From Sabellastarte sp. h YS-2021 (lineage: Eukaryota > Annelida > Polychaeta > Sabellida > Sabellidae): a stretch of DNA of 64,000 nt. This document shows positions 25,501 through 34,153 of the stretch, one piece after another (position 1 is the stretch's first letter; each line of letters starts with the position of its first letter). The notes beneath the pieces are model-generated. The model had not been told where the DNA came from and made no database searches. It worked only from the letters and a program-made list of their open reading frames with translations. The DNA is taken from positions 91,486,537 through 91,550,536 of the forward strand of contig OZ024936.1 in NCBI GenBank assembly GCA_964017235.1. Direction: 5' to 3'. The position numbers and the translations under genes were made by a program.

Positions 25501-26329
25501 CTTGGAGACAAGCCTGGGATCTGGCTCTCACCAACCAGTCGTCTAGGTACTGGTGGCTTCTTAAGTCCTTGTGTATGGTCACAAATTTCACCTCCTTTGG
25601 TATCACAGTGAACTCCAAAGGTGCTGTGGACAAACCGAATAGCAGGCTGGATTGTCCTTGTATAAGTATATGGGAGTAGGTATCCCTCCTTGAACATTTA
25701 TAATACCTAGGGTCCAGCCCCCGAGGCTTCCTAAGTTCCCGAAAAAGGGCTTAGTCTGGAACCTACAGGCAGATTGTGTGCCACATTTGGGACATTTGGT
25801 ATTCTGACAAACATTTTCTGTCCCTCCGGACACTGGTCCGGTCTGGTGACAATGATCCAGGTTAACAGTCTCTCTGGTCTTATTGTGGTACTGGTGGGAC
25901 TGACACAACTTTTTATATTAATAGACTCTTCGCCCCGGGCCAGCAGCCTGCAAGGTGCAGCATTTACAGAGCAATTGTTATTCGTGAGATGTCTGACCCC
26001 TGGCCGGACCTGATGACAAAATTTATTATCTCTCCAGCCAAGTCCAGCACTGATAACGGATTGTTGAGAGATGTGATAAGGGAAGGTTACCTGGCAGTAG
26101 GTTGGGACACTGTCATGTCACATCACCAAGACCATTGACAGGTCTAAAATTCTCTGTAACCAAATTAACCGTAGGCAACTCTGTCCGGTACCAGGACTCC
26201 ATACCCGGTACTTAGCTGTAACCAGCAATTCTCTGTAACCGGCAAAAAACTGGCAGTCTGGGGTCACCAATCAATTTTGACAGCTACTGGTCTATATTTA
26301 GCCAGCTTTTTTTTTTTTTTTTTGTAGGC

Positions 26330-26920
26330 AATACCAGTCGGTACACTCTGTAACCAGTTGTTGAAGCAAGTGTACTAGGCTGTGTAGCCAGTACCAGCCG
26401 GTACACTCTGTAACCTGTAACCAGTTGTTGAGGCAAGTGTACACGGCTGTGTAGCCAGTACCAGCCGGTACACTCTGTAACCAGTTGTAGCCAGTAATAA
26501 AAACTGTAACTGGCAAAAAACTGGCAGGCTGGGGTCAACAACGAATTTAGACAGCCACTGGTCTATATTTAGTCAGTTTATGTAACCAGTTGGGTGAAAA
26601 ACTGTACAGTAAGGACTGTGTAGCCAGTACCCTGCCGGTAGACTTGTAACCGGTAGGTTGAAGCCATATGTAGCCAATTGCTAAAGCAAGTGTACAAGGC
26701 TGTATAGCCGGTACCGGTCGGTACCCTCTGTAACCAGTTGTTGAGGCAAGTGTACAAGGCTGTGTAGCCGGTATAGGTCGGTACACTCTGTAAACAGTTC
26801 TTGAGGCAAGGGTATAAGGCAGTGTAGCCGGTACAGGTCGGTACACTCTGTAACTAGTTGTTGAGGCAAGGGTATAAGGCTGTGTAGTCGGTGCACTCTG
26901 TAACCCATTGCTAAAGCAAT
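26330..26920 (+). repeat. ~60-bp GGTACC-rich minisatellite inside DIRS copy 1
   Basis: Units contain ctctgtaaccagttgttgag and gctgtgtagccggtac, at about 60 bp between 26690 and 26920 and about 67 bp in the related block 26330-26500. It is not seen in DIRS copy 2. Confidence 0.8.
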
Positions 26921-27059
26921 TTTACAACTATATTTTGTGTTGAATTCAGCTGGCTGTAGGTTTCCTCCATTAATAAAAGTATTTCTTGAACGCACGTCTT
27001 AATTGTAGATTTGACAGTTGCTGGGAAAGCCCTTGTGAGCTATATTTAGAAACAAATGT

Positions 27060-27440
27060 TGGTCGGTGTATCACGTGACCAGCTTGCTGGTCGGAGGGAC
27101 AACGTGATTGGCTGATGAGAGATGACGATCAGCTTCGTGACCTGGTCGGTGAATCACGTGACCAACTTCGGGGAGATGCCCTCACTAGACGAGTTCTTTC
27201 CTTATATCCCAGTAAACGTAAGCTTACTGGTCGACTGATGTCTGTAGCAGAGAAATCTGTATCAGTACGCTGGAGGTGGATTACAGGAACTAAAACTGGA
27301 ATCACAGTAGACGTGAGTGCAAAGAACGTACTACCGACCTTGTTCGGTGAATTCCGTGATAAACTTCGTGACTGGTCGGTGAAAACACGTGACCAGTTTC
27401 GTGAAGACACGTGATTGGCTGACTGGATATGACGTCAGAG
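27060..27440. promoter_or_regulatory. Cluster of CACGTG boxes, ATTGG and TGACGTCA in DIRS copy 1
   Basis: Four CACGTG E-boxes (near 27071, 27157, 27386, 27409), two ATTGGCTGA motifs (inverted CCAAT) and one full CRE palindrome TGACGTCA near 27431 fall within 380 bp. The segment lies on the 5' side of the element. A regulatory role is inference from motif density only. Confidence 0.35.
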
Positions 27441-28973
27441 GTCGCGTTCTTTTAGCTGGCCGGCCGGCTGTTGCTTTAAAAGCAGAGAAGCCTGGGCCAG
27501 AGCACTCTGAAGATGATATTCCTGGCCGGTCTGAAGTCGGTTCATCTTCTCTGCCGGCTGTACACTCAAACCAGTTTCCTGGCCATCCACTGCCTTTACT
27601 ACCGACACAAGTGCCGAGAGTGTTCTGAAGAAATCTGCAGAATTCATCTCTTGCTTCTGATGAAAAAATACTCGAGCTAGGCTGGGGTGACTGATGCTTT
27701 ACAGCAGAGAAGTCGGTACCAGTGCGCTCTGAAGAATGCACCTGTGATGGGGAATTCCTTCCATTCACAGTTTTCAACTACGTAGACTGAAGCTCTCGTG
27801 TAGTACTAGGAGACGTTTCTATGGTGACTGTAGCTGGAAGGTTATAGATGAAACATTCAAACAAAAGACACGGATAAAAAAACCTGTTAGAAGTATATCC
27901 ATAATTCCTCAAGATTGTTGATCCGCCCCTAACAACACAAAGGTTGAATGGGAGGAAACTAGCAAAATGGCTGCCTTCATATATCTCGTCGATTACTGCC
28001 CTATCATCAAAAGTAAATTGAGTCAGCTAGGGAGCGTTTCCAGCAGATTTCTAAATGTATATCCGTGCTTGACCAGTTGGTAACACTTTACAAAGAAACT
28101 CTCCACATATAAGGTTCAAAATCCGTCATAAAGCACACTTTTCCTTTAATAATCTGGAGATGTTGAAAACACGTCTGCACAGTACACGCGCCAAACGAAA
28201 AAGATGCTATGACGTCAGGTTGTCTAGACAGGAAGGAAGTACGAGGCGCCATCTGGGGAGTGCACAGTACTACGGACCGGCCAGCCGGTGGCAACACAGG
28301 ACGTCTTTTTCTGGCGTTTGGCGGGCCGGTCTGCGCCGACCGGATTAGCAATTGTCCATTGGATAGGATGTATTAACGCAATAAAAATAAATTTTCGGCC
28401 TTTTGACAACACAGACCGTACAAATCTAGTCACATGACCTATCAGGAAAGCATTAAACCATTGCTCGAATGTAGTTTCGGAATTGTATCTTTTTCACACT
28501 TGGTAAGTCAATTTAATTGACATAAAGCTTTCAAATAATCTTTAAAAACACTGTAGTTCTGTTTATTTGAGGCGTACATGATATTATATAATCATTATGC
28601 AGCACTTTATAAAGTCGGAATTAGATAATTATTTTAGTATACTGACAGTTTTCAAAGTGTTCCTACATTTGACAATGCATAAACAACCGAAATAAAAGGA
28701 CAAATATGACCCTAAAAGTATTTGGGTGGGAAACAATATATTATTTTACATTTTAATTAAATAGTTTCGTTTTGAGATGACTTTATGAAGTCGACATATG
28801 TCGGTACTCGGTCAGCCAACGTGGGCAATATTCGAGCTTAATTTGCACTAGCGAGTGACAGCACTAGTGGGCTTTCAACTGATTAATACTTCATCAAAAC
28901 AAGGAACATACGAATTTGAGGAAATATCTTACATTTCTAATTTACATTCATGATAAATAGAAAAACTTCATAA

Positions 28974-29348
28974 TATCCCAGCTCGCAGGTACAGTTAAAT
29001 GGCCAACAACATTGAGATTTGGGAAAATCTTAGGAACAACTTCTGTTGTGAGAAGTATAGAGGACCCACAAGATGTTCTACAAAAGATTCATAGGCTATG
29101 ATTTCTTACAAGTAGTTTTCATATTTTGAAGCCCAAGAAACAATTATAAGGGAGATATACTAAATATGAAAAGTGTTGCCATGGATACCCCCCAAAACGT
29201 AATCAGCTCTAGATCCTCTTGGGGTAAACATACCCGCAAAATTTGGTGAAAATCCATGCAGGGGTTTAGTCTGTGAATACCCACAAGCTTTATGCCTGCC
29301 GCCCAGCACAGGGGACGACTATAACCCCAGCCTTTATGGGCTGGGGTT
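28974..29348 (+). mobile_element. Helentron-like element, CCCCAGCC family, short copy (E4)
   Basis: About 375 bp, starting near TATCCCAGCTCGCAGG after AA. It ends in the hairpin 29323-29348: AACCCCAGCC, loop TTTATG, GGCTGGGGTT, followed by AAAAA. It aligns with both halves of the longer copy at 31626-32777, so it is a deletion form without a tandem core. Confidence 0.78.
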
Positions 29349-29349
29349 A

Positions 29350-29525
29350 AAAATGGGTATGGACACTTCACAATACATTCTAATATGTCAGAACTATAAT
29401 AATCTCTCGTTTCTATTGAGGTAAAAATTTTACCGAAAAACAGAACTTATCCGTCCACAAAACTACAAAGGTCAGACGTCAGAGCTAAGGTTTCACTTCC
29501 CTTTAAACAGCTCAGGTCATATCAG
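29350..29525. other. No feature recognised
   Basis: Short AT-rich spacer. Confidence 0.4.
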
Positions 29526-29705
29526 TAGGGATGGGTCGGTAGGCCCGGTGTCTCCATATCGAGAGCATTTTACTGAAATACTGTAACACAATTTTAAAAC
29601 CGCCACTTCACAACATATGTAATGGAAGGAAAAGTTAAAATATCAGAAACATACCCAAAATCTGAAGAAATTCTTGTTTAGATCCTCGGTTTTAATTACA
29701 AATGT
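29526..29705. mobile_element. hAT-like MITE, left half only
   Basis: TAGGGATGGGTCGGTAGGCC, then ccggtgtctccatatcgaga and aaaaccgccacttc. A matching left half is at 39141-39300. No right end found. Confidence 0.55.
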
Positions 29706-29709
29706 AACT

Positions 29710-30237
29710 CCAATATTAAGAAAAGAAAATTTATAAAAATATAAGAAATCTTCCCAACTTAAATAACTGAAAAAGTTTTAAAATGTGCCAAAAATATTTA
29801 AGTACTTATTTTCTTTTAAAAACTATTCTTATTTAGGATTTCTTACTTTAACTTTTACCAAAATTTAAAAATAAATACTGGAAAATAAAAGAACTTAAAA
29901 ACTACAACTAAAACAACAGATTTGAAACTGCTATTTTTCTTTGCTTGTCTTTTTGAAAAGATATTCTTGTTGCACCCCCAATTTCCAGGTGCAGTACTGA
30001 CAGGATTCATATAACAGAACTGTTATATCCCTGACTTATTGACAGTTTTATCCATATGTCAATGGGTCAAATCACCATGTATTGACAGTTATTGCCATTT
30101 ATTTACAGTTGCCTTTCCAGCAGATAATCTCAATAACAGCATTTCATATCACAAGTTCTCACTCACTTCATTGAGTGTGAAATGACTCAATGATATTTTG
30201 ATGTCTCTTGTACCCACAGAGGAAGTTGAAAAGTGGA
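29710..30237. other. No feature recognised
   Basis: AT-rich sequence. Nothing supported. Confidence 0.4.
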
Positions 30238-30478
30238 GTAGAGTAAGAAATCTGACATTCACCAGGAATCTAAAATTCGCCACCTCTAAAACCTCAGTTA
30301 ATTTTACAAGAAAATGATATTTTGTCTTAAAATTGGTATTTTTCAGTTCAAAAAGCCTTAATTTACTCTACATTCAACAAATCTCACCTCAATTAATTTA
30401 TTTTATTAGTATTTCAACATGTGGCGAATTTCAGATATGTGGCGAATTTTAGATTTCTTATCTAATACACATGAAAAT
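30238..30478. mobile_element. Small MITE with AGAGTAAGAAATCT ends, copy 2 (inverted)
   Basis: Same family as 10366-10602 in reverse orientation. AGAGTAAGAAATCT begins it and AGATTTCTTA ends it. Interior tracts such as ttttcagttcaaaaagcc and atttcaacatgtggcgaatt match the complement of copy 1. Confidence 0.75.
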
Positions 30479-30725
30479 TTGCCACAGTGTAAGAAATCCT
30501 CAACAAAGGAAAAGACAACCTGTACTGCGGCTCTACAGTCTATCTCTATACCCTGGATAGGATCATGCTAGTTATCAGAAATTACCTTCAGTGAGGCATA
30601 TACCAAAGTCCCCTCAAATGAATCAACTACACCAATTAACACATAATACAGGCATGTATAACAGACCAACATGCGCTATTTGGAACCCTGGGTATTTTTT
30701 ATACCACAGCAAAACATGTGCTTAA

Positions 30726-31620
30726 CAAGAGGGTCAAAGATGCCCCAAAAGGCGGGTTGCGCAGGCAGCAATAAGGTTAGCGACTGCTGTAATTACATCT
30801 AGAAACAAGGAAAGAAATGTTAGGTCACCCAGTTAAGGTGAATGTGTCAGATGTGCTAAGAAATGTAAACTTGTAATCTAGGTTACATAATTGTATCTTT
30901 ACTATAAACGGACAAACGAAAGGACGGAATTACACCAATTTCGAAAGCAACTTAGCTATGATGGTGATGTATCTCCCTGTCAAGTTTGAATTTGATTGGA
31001 CAGAGCGTTTTCGAGTTACAGTCCAGAAACAGAAATGTTGACGGACAAATGGACAAACAAACAGACGGAATTACACCAATTTCAAAAGGAACCTCCGGAA
31101 ACTGAAATTTTTGAAGGACAGACAAACGGACTAAACACAGACAAACGAATGGACGCAATTACACCAATTTTGAAAGGAACCTAGCTATGATGGTGATCTA
31201 TCTCCCTGTCAAGTTTGAATTCGATTGGACAAACCGTTTTCGAGTTAAGAGTCTGGAAACAGAAATTTTGACGGACAGACAAATGGACAAAAAACAGACA
31301 CCAATTTCGAAAGGAACCTAGCTATGATGGTGATCTATCTCCCTATCAAGATTGAATTCGATCGGACAAACCGTTTTCGAGTTAGAGTCCGGAAATGGAA
31401 ATTTTAACGGACAAACGGACAAAAAACGGACAAACAAACGGACAGAATTACACCAATTTCGAAAGGAACCTAGCTGTGATGATGATCAATCTCCCTGTCA
31501 AGTTTGAATTCGATCGGACTGTTTTTGAGTTAGAGCCCGGAAACGAAAATGTGGACGGACAGACAGACAGACGTCGGACACATCAAACTAATAGGCGGGT
31601 TGGTTACACGCAACCCGCCT
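30726..31620 (+). mobile_element. Helentron-like element, AGGCGGGTTG family (E7)
   Basis: Starts near CAAGAGGGTCAAAG after AA; subterminal AGGCGGGTTG at 30750-30759. The core has four or five ~140-bp repeats (30930-31560) with caccaatttcgaaaggaacc and atctccctgtcaagtttgaa. The terminal hairpin is 31593-31620: AGGCGGGTTG, 8-base loop, CAACCCGCCT. The last arm is the exact reverse complement of the subterminal motif. AAAAA follows and the next such element starts at once. Confidence 0.82.
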
Positions 31621-31625
31621 AAAAA

Positions 31626-32777
31626 TAGCCAGCCTTGGCAGGCAAGAACCCCAGCCCGCAGGGGTAACTAAATGGGCAACCTTGATTTTTGGGAAAATCC
31701 TACAAACATCTTCAGTCTGTTGTAAGAAGTATACAGAATCCATGAAACGTCAGATGTAAGATTCACAGGCCATGATTTCTTACAAGTTGTTTTCATATTT
31801 TGAAGTCCTAGAGCCAATTATGAGGGAGATATATGGCCCCTTTAGCATGACGAGCCTACATGACCTTGAAGCAGGTTAAATTTGACCCTTGCAAAAGATT
31901 TGATGACCACGATTTCCAAGAAGTTGTTTATCATTCCAAATCCCTAGGACCAATGACAAGGGAGAGGTTAGGGCTTTTGATATCCCCCCATTTGACATAA
32001 AAGATGTCATATGGCAGCCATTTTGCTTTCAAAACAAGGCCAAAATTACTCTCAGCCAAGCTTTCCTAGGCATTTACATTTTGTCCAAATCTGACAGAGC
32101 TACCTGTAATATTTTAAAGTTTAGAACATATCAATGATTTTCGAGTAATCGGGTATGGCGGCCATGTTGATTTGTTTTTAATTAGTACCGGAATTTTTTA
32201 TGCACATGTTTTCACAGCCATAAACATTCTCTGCAAATTTGATGAAGATATCTTCATAACTGAAAGAGATATAAAGCTTGATTTAGAAATGTGACAAATG
32301 CACACATGCATGCACACACATGCACGCACAGGAGTTTCAGGCCAACGCCTGCCTTGGCCAGTGGGAGATTAAAATGCAACTGCTGAAATATCAGTTAAAT
32401 AGCGCCCTTTTTTCAATTAAGAAGTTTAAGACCGAAAAGTATCTAAAGTGTTGCTGTGGCAACAGGTGTCAGATACCCTCCCAAACCTACTCAGCTCTAG
32501 TTCCTGTTTCGGTTAACATATCCTGAAAATTTGGTGAAAATCTGTGTATGGGTTTAGGCTGTGGAACACCCACAAACTTTGAAACCCAAAAATCTCAAAA
32601 CCTAATCACCTCTACAACCTCTTGGGGTAAACATACCTTGAAAATTTGGCGAAAATTCGTGCATGGGTTTAGGTTGTGGAACACCTACAAGCTTTATGCC
32701 TGCCGCGGCCGCCAATGCCACCGCCGCCCGGACAGCGCAGAGGACAACTATAACTCCAGCCTTTATGGGCTGGTGTT
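31626..32777 (+). mobile_element. Helentron-like element, CCCCAGCC family, long copy (E5)
   Basis: Starts TAGCCAGCC after AAAAA. Subterminal AACCCCAGCC lies at 31647-31656. The core is degenerate repeats of about 130 bp (gaaaatttggtgaaaatc, ggtttaggctgtggaacacc). It ends in the hairpin 32752-32777, AACTCCAGCC and GGCTGGTGTT with one mismatched pair, then AA. Its start is separated from the previous element only by AAAAA. Confidence 0.8.
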
Positions 32778-32934
32778 AATAAATCTGTAACTTATTAGAA
32801 TTAATCATTGAGAGACTTGATTTGTGTCTTCGTCACCAGAAAACCCTGTGCACAAATAAACTGCATCTGATGACCTCAGGGTGTTGTCACCTCCACTGTA
32901 AAACTTTACCATACTGTGACCACATCTGACCTTG

Positions 32935-32935
<1 letters not shown>

Positions 32936-32968
<33 letters not shown>
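32936..32968 (+). repeat. C33 homopolymer
   Basis: 33 C directly after CATCTGACCTTGA, at the end of a short tract resembling the TGACCTTGA-containing repeats elsewhere in the window. Confidence 0.9.
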
Positions 32969-33039
32969 TTTGTGGGGAAGATATTGCACCTACACAGCAG
33001 TAGATTACCTACACACTATCTGTCCAAAATATTAATATA

Positions 33040-33381
33040 TAATTCTACATGTTCCTCAATACCAACCATCTATTTACAAATCCACAAAGCAGTTTGGTCT
33101 AAGCTTTGCATATGATGCTCCCAAAATATGGAATGAACTCCCGGATGATGTACGATCTGCCACTTCTATTGCTTCCTTCAGAAAAAAACTTAAGGCATAC
33201 CTATTCTGCCAAGCTTATCCTCCTTAGTATTTTCCACCCCATATGGCGTTCTCCGTGATGTCGACCATTGCTATGGATAAGGAGAATGATTCTTTGTGAC
33301 TATGCTTATGATGTTACGCCTTAGAGTCTGTCACTTTAGCAGAGATTAAGCGCTATAAAAGTTGAATTGGAATTGGAATTT
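33040..33381 (+). mobile_element. LINE 3' end (CR1/L2-like group)
   Basis: A 5'-truncated non-LTR retrotransposon. The open end 33075-33227 gives YKSTKQFGLSFAYDAPKIWN, ELPDDVRSATSIASFRKKLK and AYLFCQAYPP, then stop. This APK-W-ELP-R-SFRKKLK-YLF pattern is typical of the C-terminus of LINE reverse-transcriptase proteins. The 3' UTR ends gttacgccttagagtctg...cagagattaagcgctataaa followed by (GAATTG)n rather than poly-A, as in CR1/L2-type LINEs. The clade is inference. Confidence 0.8.
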
Positions 33382-33632
33382 AGATTCGATTAGATCTTAG
33401 CATCTCAGGATTAGAAGGGTTCATACAACACGTGTTGTGTTAGGCTATTCTAATGTACTTCAATCCCACACTTGAGCAGGGTTTAAGGCTGACCGGAGTA
33501 AATTCACTAGTGCAAGGTATGTCACAAGACCAGATTTCTTTCCACTTCCACAGGATTCAAAACTACTACTTCACATTCTTGTGGACCACACTCCACTAGC
33601 TAGATTATAAGGGAAACCTGACATCTGAAGTA

Positions 33633-33918
33633 GTCTAATGTAATCTAATTTAACTTTTATGGCGCTTAATCTCTGCAGATTCTAAGGCATAACACATCCA
33701 TATATTTTTGGGGCATTTATCGTCGCTCTGTAGGTCATGTCACGACAGGTAGTTTCATGATCGGAGGAAACCAGTACATACAGTTGGTCAAGGTTCTGTA
33801 CTATAAACTGCCAACCATCAGAAAGAAACTGCCATCTTTCCCACACAGGGATCGGGGTTTGAAATGCTGACCTCAGAGGTGGGAGGCAAGTGTGTTACCA
33901 CTTCACCACCGTGGCCCC
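33633..33918 (-). mobile_element. tRNA-headed SINE with the LINE's tail
   Basis: On the minus strand it starts GGGGCCACGGTGGTGAAGTG. The A box is TGGTGAAGTGG; a B-box-like TTCAAACCCC lies about 40 bases on; about 140 bp of body follows. The tail (GTTATGCCTTAGAATCTG, CAGAGATTAAGCGCCATAAA) matches the 3' end of the LINE at 33312-33381. Sharing a tail with a partner LINE is how such SINEs are mobilised. A tail remnant of the same type is at 45078-45150. Confidence 0.8.
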
Positions 33919-34047
33919 AACAAATCTATATAATACAGTTTTCTAAATTGGATATCTGGGGACATAAAGAGGTCACTGGCTCATGGATATGCTGTGCCTG
34001 AGAATCTATAGTGATTTTACCACTTGTGATAATTTAGTCTCACATAC

Positions 34048-34153
34048 CTTTGGGTTCCAGGTGATTCCCGTTGTGTAGTACTGCTTGATGTAAGCCTGCA
34101 AGGCGGTCAAGGTCTTGTTCCAGGCTTGAACCCACTCCACATGCAAGGCATCC
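34048..34153 (-). CDS. CAP: CAP exon e (latest found)
   Basis: 106 nt between TTACAG and GTATGTG. One base completes the Lys codon of exon d, followed by 35 codons: DALHVEWVQAWNKTLTALQA then YIKQYYTTGITWNPK. This is the end of the helical-folded domain. The next exon should begin the proline-rich linker in phase 0, and I could not find it. Confidence 0.95.

Larger units (their letters stand above)
22220..28386 (-). mobile_element. DIRS-type retrotransposon, copy 1 (decayed interior, intact ends)
   Basis: A fossil tyrosine-recombinase retrotransposon, coding on the minus strand. Its 3' inverted repeat (from 22220) and 5' inverted repeat (to 28386) are identical over about 160 bp. An internal complementary region lies at 22493-22590. 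Recognisable parts in minus order are reverse transcriptase remnants (about 25.2-25.9 kb), RNase H and methyltransferase-like remnants (24.3-25.2 kb) and tyrosine recombinase remnants (23.2-24.3 kb). The gag region is not recognised and a ~60-bp minisatellite occupies part of the interior. Heavily broken, many interruptions, internally rearranged. The identical ends suggest a recent insertion of an already defective element. Confidence 0.9.
22066..28866. mobile_element. hAT-like element split by a DIRS copy
   Basis: Ends TAGTGCTGTCGCGACACTCGC and GCGAGTGACAGCACTA form inverted repeats. The 8-bp duplication GTGGGCTT is exact (22058-22065 and 28867-28874). Its own length is about 630 bp (22066-22219 plus 28387-28866); the remainder is the DIRS insertion. 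It lies inside an R1 repeat (21985-22057 and 28875-28960). Confidence 0.88.

Noticed and set aside
27115-27777. Arg/Ser-rich ORFs in the 5' part of DIRS copy 1
   Set aside because: They follow from the repeated cacgtgacc/ggtcggtga units and occur on both strands.
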